Below are positions 1-4,442 of a stretch of DNA of 5,332 nt, one piece after another (the stretch's first letter is position 1; each line of letters opens with the position of its first letter). The notes beneath the pieces are model-generated. The model did no database searches. It was not told where the DNA came from and worked only from the letters and a program-made list of their open reading frames with translations. The DNA is taken from the NCBI GenBank assembly GCA_031258755.1, contig JAIRMK010000030.1, forward strand, positions 1 through 5,332, written 5' to 3'. A program made the translations under genes and the position numbers. Source of the stretch: Prevotellaceae bacterium (GTDB taxonomy: Bacteria; Bacteroidota; Bacteroidia; Bacteroidales; UBA932).

Positions 1-590
1 GGCGCCGCTACGGAGCCTTTATGGCGGGCATACACGGTTTGGTACCTGACGGCATCCTGTGCGTCGGTTTCCCTTTTCAAATATGGCGGTATGGGAATGA
101 CGCCGCACGCCTCCAGCACCTGCGTAAAGGGAAGGCCGCCCGTCCAACTAAATTTTATATGCAAATACTCGCTGTATTTCCCTACAATTTCGGCAGTTAA
201 CGTATTTCCGGCGTTCATTTTTTTCTGCAAAATGGCGGGCTCTTTCCATCGTTTGAGATTTCCCACCGTACATTTCCACACACAACTTCCGGTGGCGCCG
301 AAACACTGTTCATAGTTGGCCGGAACGACCGGCTCAAGGCAAAAAATCTCAATCACAGCGCCCGAAGGCTTGCTAAACAGCATCCGGGCTGGAATCACGC
401 GCGTATTGTTAAACACGAGCAGGGTGTTGCCCGGCAACAACTTAGGCAGTTCCGTAAACCGATAGGAGGCAAGGGCGCCTTTGTTATAATACAACAATTT
501 CGAATGGTCGCGCACCGCTTCCGGATATCGGGCTATGCGCGCATCGGGAAGGGCATAAGTATAATCGTCAATAAGAATATCGGGCTTCAT
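1..590 (-). CDS. queA: QueA, SAM:tRNA ribosyltransferase-isomerase (N-terminal 196 residues, cut by window edge)
   Basis: This enzyme transfers and isomerises the ribosyl group of S-adenosylmethionine onto 7-aminomethyl-7-deazaguanine at the tRNA wobble position, giving epoxyqueuosine; it is cytosolic. Translating the minus strand from the ATG at 590-588 gives an open frame to the edge. Recognisable family blocks are LPDARIARYP (residues 14-23), LLVFNNTRVIPARM (57-70), IPIPPYLKRE (165-174) and RYQTVYARHKGSVAA (182-196), which in known QueA leads into the PTAGLHF motif, here outside the window. The usual length is about 350-410 residues, so roughly half is visible. The stretch around GSCVWKCTVGNLKRWK (101-116) differs from E. 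coli QueA and looks like the Bacteroidota variant (from memory). The start is supported by the family N-terminus and by a promoter-like TATCTTTG just upstream. It is transcribed divergently from the XRE gene. Family identity is confident; the paralogue type is not resolved. Confidence 0.93.
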   Translation of the reverse strand, partial: MKPDILIDDYTYALPDARIARYPEAVRDHSKLLYYNKGALASYRFTELPKLLPGNTLLVFNNTRVIPARMLFSKPSGAVIEIFCLEPVVPANYEQCFGATGSCVWKCTVGNLKRWKEPAILQKKMNAGNTLTAEIVGKYSEYLHIKFSWTGGLPFTQVLEACGVIPIPPYLKRETDAQDAVRYQTVYARHKGSVAA

Positions 591-596
591 AGCGTG

Positions 597-604
597 CAAA
601 GATA
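597..604 (-). promoter_or_regulatory. Putative -7 promoter element of queA (TATCTTTG)
   Basis: The minus strand reads TATCTTTG, an exact fit to the Bacteroidota -7 consensus TAnnTTTG. It ends only six bases before the queA ATG, so a transcript started at the usual distance would have almost no 5' untranslated region. No convincing TTTG is seen 19-20 bases upstream, so the -33 element is weak or absent. A second minus-strand match (TATTTTTG, 689-696) lies further upstream and could give a longer leader. Confidence 0.55.
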
Positions 605-651
605 CGCAGAAGTATCCAAATGAACAGATGAGAAGAAAAAAATAAGCAAAA

Positions 652-667
652 GTTTACATCAATAAAC
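652..667. repeat. Inverted repeat GTTTA-N6-TAAAC, operator-like
   Basis: GTTTA (652-656), six bases, then TAAAC (663-667). The geometry (6-base spacer, same half-site) matches the repeat at 989-1006 in the XRE promoter. It lies about 60 bases upstream of the queA start. Operator function is inferred only from this similarity. Confidence 0.35.
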
Positions 668-729
668 AGCATAAATTAAAATTAGGAACAAAAATACACA
701 ATAAAATACATTTTTTTGGAAAGTTAGTA

Positions 730-755
730 TTGTAAATCGTGAAAGTAATTTACAA
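730..755. repeat. Perfect 8-bp inverted repeat TTGTAAAT-N10-ATTTACAA
   Basis: The two arms (730-737 and 748-755) are exact reverse complements around a 10-base spacer, giving a 26-base dyad. A degenerate further half-site (GGTAAAC) follows at 757-763. Each arm contains the TGTAAA/TTTACA box found repeatedly upstream of the XRE gene, so it is a candidate binding site for a dimeric helix-turn-helix protein. Confidence 0.5.
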
Positions 756-855
756 CGGTAAACTCATCGAAAAACTAAATATAATATAAATAAAATCAGT
801 ATTTTAATATATTATACTTAACATATTATTTCAATTATTTAGAAGATTTCCGCCT

Positions 856-880
856 AAAATGGCTCTTTTTTGGCCATTTT
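856..880. repeat. Intergenic hairpin AAAATGGC-N9-GCCATTTT
   Basis: An 8-bp perfect stem (856-863 with 873-880) encloses a T-rich 9-base loop and is followed by TATAATATTA. It resembles a weak terminator, but no gene runs into it from either side, because both flanking genes are transcribed away from it. It could end an unannotated short transcript or be a DNA-level element. Confidence 0.4.
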
Positions 881-988
881 TATAATATTATTACTTATTT
901 ATCAGTATTTTATAGTTTATTATCTAATATGTAATGTGAATAGATTACCATTCTCTTGGAGATAGGTTTACAAATGTGAAGTACATAT

Positions 989-1006
989 TGTTTATTGTTG
1001 TAAACA
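989..1006. repeat. Inverted repeat TGTTTA-N6-TAAACA over the -33 region of the XRE promoter
   Basis: The arms TGTTTA (989-994) and TAAACA (1001-1006) are exact reverse complements with a 6-base spacer TTGTTG that contains the proposed -33 TTG. A bound repressor here would block RNA polymerase. A further 10-bp inverted pair (TTACAAATGT 968-977 with ACATTTGTAA 1018-1027) brackets it. Confidence 0.45.
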
Positions 1007-1024
1007 CAATTTTATTTACATTTG
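995..1024 (+). promoter_or_regulatory. Putative promoter of the XRE gene (TTG-N19-TACATTTG)
   Basis: TTG at 995-997, a 19-base spacer, then TACATTTG at 1017-1024 fit the Bacteroidota -33/-7 consensus. Transcription would begin near 1028-1031, giving a leader of about 15-18 bases. The -7 element is embedded in the palindrome TTACA-TT-TGTAA (1016-1027) and the -33 element in the dyad at 989-1006. A further TTTACA box (1037-1042) lies between the expected start site and the ATG. This arrangement suggests autoregulation. Confidence 0.6.
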
Positions 1025-1027
1025 TAA
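1016..1027. repeat. Perfect palindrome TTACATTTGTAA overlapping the -7 element
   Basis: TTACA (1016-1020) and TGTAA (1023-1027) are exact reverse complements with a 2-base spacer. The core TACATTTGTA recurs at 1532-1541 in the pyrD promoter. It is a candidate operator; the alternative is that the palindrome is incidental to a good TAnnTTTG promoter. Confidence 0.45.
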
Positions 1028-1045
1028 TATTAAAAGTTTACAATA

Positions 1046-1474
1046 ATGAATGAGCGATTGACGATCTTTTTAAGGGCCGAACAACTGTCGCCTGCACAAT
1101 TTGCCGACGTCATGGGTATCCAGCGGTCGGGCGTTTCGCATATATTGTCGGGACGTAATAAGCCGGGGTTTGATTTCTTTTCCACATTCCTGCAAAAGTT
1201 CCCCGCTGTGAATATCGAATGGCTGATTTCGGGGCGCGGCAAAATGTTTAAGGATATGGAAACCCAATCATTATTTCCCGAGCAGGCCGTATCGCCCGAA
1301 CCCCAAAAAACGACGCCATACGAGGAGACGCTGAAGGAAACAGCTATAGATTTTGTAACGGAACGGGCTCAGATTCAGTCCGCTACGCCCGCAAAAACCA
1401 CAGAACCACGCTGTATTGAGAAAGTAATGATCTTGTATAGCGACGGCACTTTTTCGGATTTTGTAAGGTCTTAA
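1046..1474 (+). CDS. XRE-family helix-turn-helix transcriptional regulator, 142 aa
   Basis: A small cytoplasmic DNA-binding protein. Residues 1-68 form an XRE/Cro-like domain: helix 2 about SPAQFADVMG (15-24), the recognition helix about QRSGVSHILSG (26-36), and the characteristic closing block VNIEWLISGRGKMF (55-68). A low-complexity linker rich in Pro, Thr and Glu (about 72-120) leads to a short conserved-looking tail IEKVMILYSDGTFSDF (124-139). I recall similar tails on other Bacteroidota XRE proteins, but their function is unknown to me. The ATG at 1046 fits the domain start; there is no Shine-Dalgarno sequence, which is common in this phylum. It probably binds the TTTACA-type dyads upstream of itself and may affect the downstream pyrD-cinA pair, 86 bases away with its own promoter. 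Antisense reading frames over the 5' part are shadows. The target is inferred from position, not shown. Confidence 0.88.
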   Translation: MNERLTIFLRAEQLSPAQFADVMGIQRSGVSHILSGRNKPGFDFFSTFLQKFPAVNIEWLISGRGKMFKDMETQSLFPEQAVSPEPQKTTPYEETLKETAIDFVTERAQIQSATPAKTTEPRCIEKVMILYSDGTFSDFVRS

Positions 1475-1507
1475 TACCTACCTGTATCGTATTTTTTACG
1501 CACTTTT

Positions 1508-1539
1508 TTTGGTTTTCATGCTTGAGCGCCGTACATTTG
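1508..1539 (+). promoter_or_regulatory. Putative promoter of pyrD-cinA (TTTG-N20-TACATTTG)
   Basis: TTTG at 1508-1511, 20 bases, then TACATTTG at 1532-1539 match the Bacteroidota -33/-7 pattern. The predicted start site near 1543-1546 gives a leader of about 15-18 bases before the pyrD ATG at 1561. The -7 region and the next four bases (TACATTTGTAAT, 1532-1543) are identical to 1017-1028 in the XRE promoter. No strong terminator is visible after the XRE gene, so read-through is also possible. Confidence 0.6.
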
Positions 1540-1560
1540 TAATCATTTTGTGAAAAAACA

Positions 1561-2622
1561 ATGTACGCACATTTACGTAAAATCATATTTTGGATAGGGC
1601 CGGAAACCTCTCATCTATTAATTATTAAGCTCTTAAAATGCCTGCGCTATATCCCCTTTGCCAAAGGAATATTGCGGTTGTCGTTTTCCATCCATGATAA
1701 AAATCTGGAGCGCGAAGTCTTGGGCATAAAATTCAAAAACCCAGTGGGCTTGGCGGCCGGCTTCGACAAAAACGCCGAAATAGTGGGCGAACTTAATTGT
1801 TTGGGCTTTGGTTTTGTGGAAATAGGCTCCATAACGCCCTTGCCGCAGCCCGGAAATCCGAAACCCCGCGTGTTCCGCCTTCCGGCCGACAAGGCATTGG
1901 TTAACCGCATGGGTATAAACAACGTGGGCGCCAAGGCGGTGATCAAAAACCTGCACCGCTGCCGGGCGAAAAAACAAATCGTTGTGGGCGGAAACCTGAG
2001 CAAAAACGCCACGACCTTTAATGTACATGCGCCGGCCGATTATGAACGCTGTTTCGCCCTGCTTTACAACGAAGTAGATTATTTTGTAATCAATGTGAGT
2101 TGCCCGAATGTAACCAACCTTACCCAATTACAAGACCGCGACATTTTATCGCAGATTATCGACCGTATTATCAATGTACGCCATTATCGTGATGAGTATA
2201 AACCCATTCTGCTAAAGATTTCGCCCGACTTGAATACGGCGCAGTTAGACGACATTCTCAACCTTGTGCGTGAAAAGGGCATCGACGGCATTGTGGCCGT
2301 GAATACGACCGTAACACGCGAGGCCTTGCATACACCGGCCGGAAAAGTGGAAAGCATCGGCAAGGGCGGTTTAAGCGGCGCCCCGCTGACGGCAAAAGCC
2401 GTAGAATGGGTGCGTTATATTCACACCAAAACGCAAGGGCAAGTGCCCATTATTGGCGTAGGAGGCATCATGACGCCCGACGATGCGGTGAATATGCTGG
2501 CCGCCGGCGCGTCGCTCATTCAGGTGTACACCGGATTTATTTATAACGGCCCGGGGTTTGTGAAAAAAATATTAAAACGGCTGAAACAGGAGGCTTTATG
2601 GACGCAACCATCATTACCATAG
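1561..2622 (+). CDS. pyrD: Dihydroorotate dehydrogenase (quinone), class 2, 353 aa
   Basis: Oxidises dihydroorotate to orotate, the fourth step of pyrimidine synthesis, passing electrons through FMN to membrane quinone. The N-terminal segment (about 1-40, MYAHLRKIIFWIG onward) is the helical membrane-association and quinone-entry extension specific to class 2. FMN/substrate motifs follow: NPVGLAAGFDKNAE (60-73), EIGSITPLPQPGNPKPR (87-103), NRMGINN (115-121), FVINVSCPN (175-183), LLKISPDL (217-224), VAVNTTV (245-251), GKGGLSG (267-273), GVGGI (299-303) and VYTGFIY (322-328). The length is normal for the family. Position 181 is Cys, aligning with Ser175 of E. coli PyrD, the class 2 catalytic base; class 1 enzymes use Cys. 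The frame is closed by a TAA at 1540-1542, and the ATG at 1561 fits the family start, with no Shine-Dalgarno sequence. The 3' end overlaps cinA by 25 bases, so the two are probably co-transcribed. Identity is very secure. Confidence 0.97.
   Translation: MYAHLRKIIFWIGPETSHLLIIKLLKCLRYIPFAKGILRLSFSIHDKNLEREVLGIKFKNPVGLAAGFDKNAEIVGELNCLGFGFVEIGSITPLPQPGNPKPRVFRLPADKALVNRMGINNVGAKAVIKNLHRCRAKKQIVVGGNLSKNATTFNVHAPADYERCFALLYNEVDYFVINVSCPNVTNLTQLQDRDILSQIIDRIINVRHYRDEYKPILLKISPDLNTAQLDDILNLVREKGIDGIVAVNTTVTREALHTPAGKVESIGKGGLSGAPLTAKAVEWVRYIHTKTQGQVPIIGVGGIMTPDDAVNMLAAGASLIQVYTGFIYNGPGFVKKILKRLKQEALWTQPSLP
2588..2593 (+). promoter_or_regulatory. Strong Shine-Dalgarno (AGGAGG) for cinA inside pyrD
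   Basis: AGGAGG ends four bases before the ATG at 2598 and lies within the pyrD reading frame. It is the only consensus-strength ribosome site seen in the window, and it fixes the cinA start. It would let ribosomes load on cinA while pyrD is still being translated. Confidence 0.75.
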
Positions 2623-3848
2623 GCGATGAAATTCTCATCGGACAAATAACGGACACCAACTCCGCTTTTATCGCCAAGGCGCTAAATAATATCGGTATCC
2701 GAATTAAAGAAATACGTTCGGTAAGCGATGATAGAAATCGTATAATAAGTACGTTAAATGATGTACTAAAACCGGATAATCTTGTGCTGACGACAGGAGG
2801 CTTGGGGCCTACCAGCGACGATATTACCAAAAAAGTATTGGCCGGTTATACCGGCGCACAATGCATGGTGGTGAGTGAAGTGCAATTAGCTATTATTGAA
2901 GAAATTACTTCACGGCGGAAAATGCCGATGAGTGCATTGAACAGGGCGCAGGCCGAAGTGCCCGATACGTGCGAAGCGCTGCTGAACCGCTTGGGTACGG
3001 CGCCCGGCCTGTGGTTTGAATATAACGGCGCGGTGCTGGTGTCGCTTCCGGGCGTACCTTTTGAAATGCAGGCGCTTATGCGGGAAGAAGTGTTACCGAG
3101 ACTGCAACAGCGTTTTCAACTGCCTCCCATTTATCACCGGACGTTAATGACATTCGGGCTGCCCGAATCCATGTTGGCCGAGTGTATAGCGCCTTGGGAA
3201 AAGGCCTTGCCGCCTTATCTCAAACTGGCCTATTTGCCCAATCCGTTGACCGGCGTGAAGCTTCGCCTCTCGGCGTATGAGGTGCAACAGGCGAATGTAG
3301 CGGAAGAATGTGACCGGCAGGTGCGGCGCCTGCGCCGGATTATAGGCGACGTGCTGTATGGTGAAGAACCCGACACGCTGGAACAGGTAGTGGGTCGGCT
3401 ACTGCTTGAAAAAGGCGCCACGTTGTCCCTGGCCGAGTCGTGCACGGGGGGCGCCATTGCCTCGCTCATCACGTCCGTGCCGGGCAGTTCGGCCTATTTC
3501 AAGGGTGCGGTGGTGGCCTACGACAACGCAGTGAAAACCGGACTGCTGGGCGTGACCGAAGAAACGCTGCAAACGCATGGCGCTGTGAGCCTTCCGGTGG
3601 TGGAGCAAATGGCCGTAGGGGTGCGGAAAGCGCTGAAATCCGATTATGCCATAGCCACCAGCGGGGTTGCCGGCCCCAGCGGCGGAACGCCCGAAAAGCC
3701 GGTAGGCACGGTATGCTTTGCCGTGGCTTCGCCCTCGGGCGTACATACGGAACGGCTGTCATTTGCCGCCGACCGGACACGTAATGTCGTGCGGGCCTCG
3801 GCCAATGCGCTCAATCTGCTTAGAATAAGCTTATTAAAAAACAGCTAA
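2598..3848 (+). CDS. cinA: CinA-family nicotinamide-nucleotide amidohydrolase, 416 aa
   Basis: A cytosolic pyridine-nucleotide salvage and repair enzyme. The C-terminal PncC domain deamidates NMN to nicotinate mononucleotide, feeding it back to NAD synthesis. The N-terminal COG1058 domain has a molybdopterin-binding-like fold and, in characterised homologues, ADP-ribose pyrophosphatase activity. Visible blocks: IITIGDEILIGQITDTNSAF (5-24), LVLTTGGLGPTSDDITKK (62-79), VSLPGVPFEMQAL (148-160), then the PncC domain from about 258, with LAESCTGG (278-285) bearing the presumed nucleophilic Ser281, PGSSAYFKGAVVAYDNAVK (295-313) and ATSGVAGPSGGTPEKPVGTV (353-372). Both domains are full length (the usual two-domain size is about 410-420). 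Its start lies inside the end of pyrD, behind AGGAGG, implying translational coupling. The pairing with pyrD looks like simple operon co-expression, not one shared pathway. Despite the name there is no sign of a competence system here. Identity is very secure. Confidence 0.97.
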   Translation: MDATIITIGDEILIGQITDTNSAFIAKALNNIGIRIKEIRSVSDDRNRIISTLNDVLKPDNLVLTTGGLGPTSDDITKKVLAGYTGAQCMVVSEVQLAIIEEITSRRKMPMSALNRAQAEVPDTCEALLNRLGTAPGLWFEYNGAVLVSLPGVPFEMQALMREEVLPRLQQRFQLPPIYHRTLMTFGLPESMLAECIAPWEKALPPYLKLAYLPNPLTGVKLRLSAYEVQQANVAEECDRQVRRLRRIIGDVLYGEEPDTLEQVVGRLLLEKGATLSLAESCTGGAIASLITSVPGSSAYFKGAVVAYDNAVKTGLLGVTEETLQTHGAVSLPVVEQMAVGVRKALKSDYAIATSGVAGPSGGTPEKPVGTVCFAVASPSGVHTERLSFAADRTRNVVRASANALNLLRISLLKNS

Positions 3849-3857
3849 ACCATAGCG

Positions 3858-3911
3858 TGTTTGGATCTGTTACAAAAAAATCCCATTTTATGTTTGGATT
3901 TGTTACAAAAA
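3858..3911. repeat. Two 21-base direct repeats, 33-base period
   Basis: Copies at 3858-3878 and 3891-3911 both begin TGTTTGGAT and end TGTTACAAAAA, differing at one base (C versus T at the tenth position). They begin ten bases after the cinA stop codon. The 33-base spacing equals 11 codons, so translations in either direction look repetitive (for example FVTNPN/FVTDPN on the minus strand), which can mimic a protein repeat. Origin is unknown. Confidence 0.7.
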
Positions 3912-4000
3912 TGATTATTTTTTTACGTTGTATAACCTTCCGTTTTACTATGCCGGTCAGCTGGCTACTTTCTGCAAAACTATTCCGCAACTGGACCGCT

Positions 4001-4061
4001 AACACGAATAGCACACAGATGACACAGATTTAACGGATAAACACGGATTTGTTTTATCCGT
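4001..4061. repeat. Interspersed-repeat-like tract (ACACGAAT / ACACAGAT / ACGGAT) with hairpin
   Basis: ACACGAAT (4002-4009) is followed by ACACAGAT twice with a period of 9 (4013-4020, 4022-4029) and ACGGAT twice (4033-4038, 4043-4048). ACGGATAAA (4033-4041) pairs perfectly with TTTATCCGT (4053-4061) across an 11-base loop. Tracts of this wording ('cacgaat...cacagatt...acggat...atccgtg') are, from memory, common dispersed intergenic repeats in Bacteroidota and other genomes; a genome-wide match cannot be tested here. Confidence 0.5.
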
Positions 4062-4082
4062 GAAAATTTACTGGGGACATTC

Positions 4083-4199
4083 AGAAAATTCTAATACATA
4101 TAATAATCAATAAGTTATATACTAATTATTCTACGAAATTACCCCAATTTTGAAGAAAAGTGTTCAAAATCGGGGTAATTGTATTTTTTAGAATTTTCT
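4083..4199. repeat. Nested inverted-repeat element with 12-bp outer arms
   Basis: The outer arms AGAAAATTCTAA (4083-4094) and TTAGAATTTTCT (4188-4199) are perfect reverse complements. Inside lie a weak A+T arm (AATAAT near 4102 with ATTATT near 4125) and a strong 18-bp hairpin (4137-4180). As RNA it could fold as a three-way junction; as DNA it has the shape of a tiny terminal-inverted-repeat element of about 117 bases. No flanking target duplication was evident. Confidence 0.5.
4137..4189 (+). terminator. Strong hairpin with T-tract, possible plus-strand terminator
   Basis: The left arm AATTACCCCAATTTTGAA (4137-4154) pairs with 4163-4180 over 17 of 18 positions (one A/C mismatch) around the loop GAAAAGTG, followed by GTATTTTTT. 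This fits a rho-independent terminator reading rightward. It lies about 290 bases past the cinA stop, so it would leave a long 3' untranslated region unless it serves another transcript or is part of the surrounding repeat element. Confidence 0.45.
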
Positions 4200-4339
4200 T
4201 TTGAAAGAGATCCTTGTTTCTATCAGATTTTTCCTCGAATTTTTCCTCCTTGAGAATTGAATATGAAATTCATATGTGTGGGGGGGTACAAGAAATTTAT
4301 TTAAACAAAATCTCCTGAGGTTATTTTTCCGTTTTCTGA

Positions 4340-4383
4340 ATATCCCTTACTGGATATCCCTACTGAAATCCCTACCGGGATTT
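4340..4383. repeat. Three degenerate ATATCCCTACTG units ending in a hairpin
   Basis: Units start at about 4340, 4354 and 4367 (ATATCCCTTACTGG, ATATCCCTACTGAA, AATCCCTACCGGGA), with periods of 14 and 13 bases. The last unit forms a perfect 7-bp hairpin AAATCCC-TACC-GGGATTT (4366-4383). It lies just downstream of the lipoprotein gene terminator. No function is evident. Confidence 0.45.
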
Positions 4384-4400
4384 TGTCCGAATTGAACTGC

Positions 4401-4429
4401 TAAAAAATAAAACTGAAAGCGCCTTTCAG
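4401..4429 (-). terminator. Rho-independent terminator of the lipoprotein gene
   Basis: On the minus strand CTGAAAG-GCG-CTTTCAG (4429-4413) forms a perfect 7-bp stem and is followed by TTTTATTTTTTA (4412-4401). It begins 13 bases after the lipoprotein stop codon. Orientation and position make it a clear intrinsic terminator for that gene. Confidence 0.8.
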
Positions 4430-4442
4430 ATGCTATAATCCT

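Larger units (their letters stand above)
591..1045. other. A+T-rich divergent intergenic region between queA and the XRE gene
   Basis: This 455-base stretch contains no credible gene; it is strongly A+T rich and separates two divergently transcribed genes. It holds seven exact TTTACA/TGTAAA boxes (653-658, 731-736, 749-754, 967-972, 999-1004, 1015-1020, 1037-1042), several arranged as inverted repeats. It also holds a hairpin (856-880) and an exact 12-base direct repeat ATCAGTATTTTA at 795-806 and 901-912, which may be chance in such A+T-rich sequence. The length and box density suggest a control region rather than a plain promoter gap. Confidence 0.6.
3849..4442. other. Gene-free repeat-rich stretch between cinA and the lipoprotein gene
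   Basis: The 594 bases between these convergent genes hold no credible coding sequence. From left to right: two 21-base direct repeats (3858-3911); a more G+C-rich block (about 3950-4000) of unknown origin; an ACACAGAT/ACGGAT repeat tract with a hairpin (4013-4061); a nested inverted-repeat element (4083-4199); a tandem ATTTTTCCTC pair (4227-4236, 4239-4248); an odd-centred palindrome ATATGAA-A-TTCATAT (4261-4275); a run of seven G (4280-4286); three degenerate ATATCCCTACTG units ending in a hairpin (4340-4383); and the lipoprotein gene terminator (4401-4429). This accumulation is typical of a convergent gap collecting small mobile or repeat relics, but none was matched to a named element. 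Confidence 0.6.

Noticed and set aside
91..315. 74-codon plus-strand frame at the left edge
   Set aside because: It lies wholly antisense to queA, whose protein sequence is unmistakable; no promoter or family resemblance.
739..789. GTG-started 16-codon frame reading VKVIYNGKLIEKLNII in the divergent gap
   Set aside because: It looks protein-like, but is very short, lacks a clear ribosome site or promoter, and its start overlaps the 26-base dyad; probably chance.
1030..1267. Minus-strand frames opposite the XRE gene
   Set aside because: Shadows of a clear helix-turn-helix coding sequence on the plus strand.
1488..1510. CGTA-T5-TACG stem followed by a T-run after the XRE gene, as a terminator
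   Set aside because: The stem has only 4 bp, and the T-run coincides with the proposed pyrD -33 element; too weak to call.
1633..2127. 164-codon minus-strand frame inside pyrD
   Set aside because: Antisense to conserved PyrD motifs; no recognisable protein features.
3399..3784. Several frames of 93-115 codons on both strands within cinA
   Set aside because: All overlap the conserved PncC domain, in a locally G+C-rich stretch that naturally lacks stops in other frames.
3820..4014. 64-codon minus-strand frame with repeated FVTNPN/FVTDPN
   Set aside because: The apparent protein repeat is produced by the 33-base direct DNA repeat, and the frame runs into the cinA 3' end; no start signals.
3950..4033. 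27-codon plus-strand frame starting MPVSWLLSAKLFRN
   Set aside because: No ribosome site or promoter, and it runs into the ACACAGAT repeat tract; at most a relic of an older gene.
4280..4286. Run of seven G as a phase-variation tract
   Set aside because: It is not inside or just upstream of any gene, so slippage would have no evident effect.
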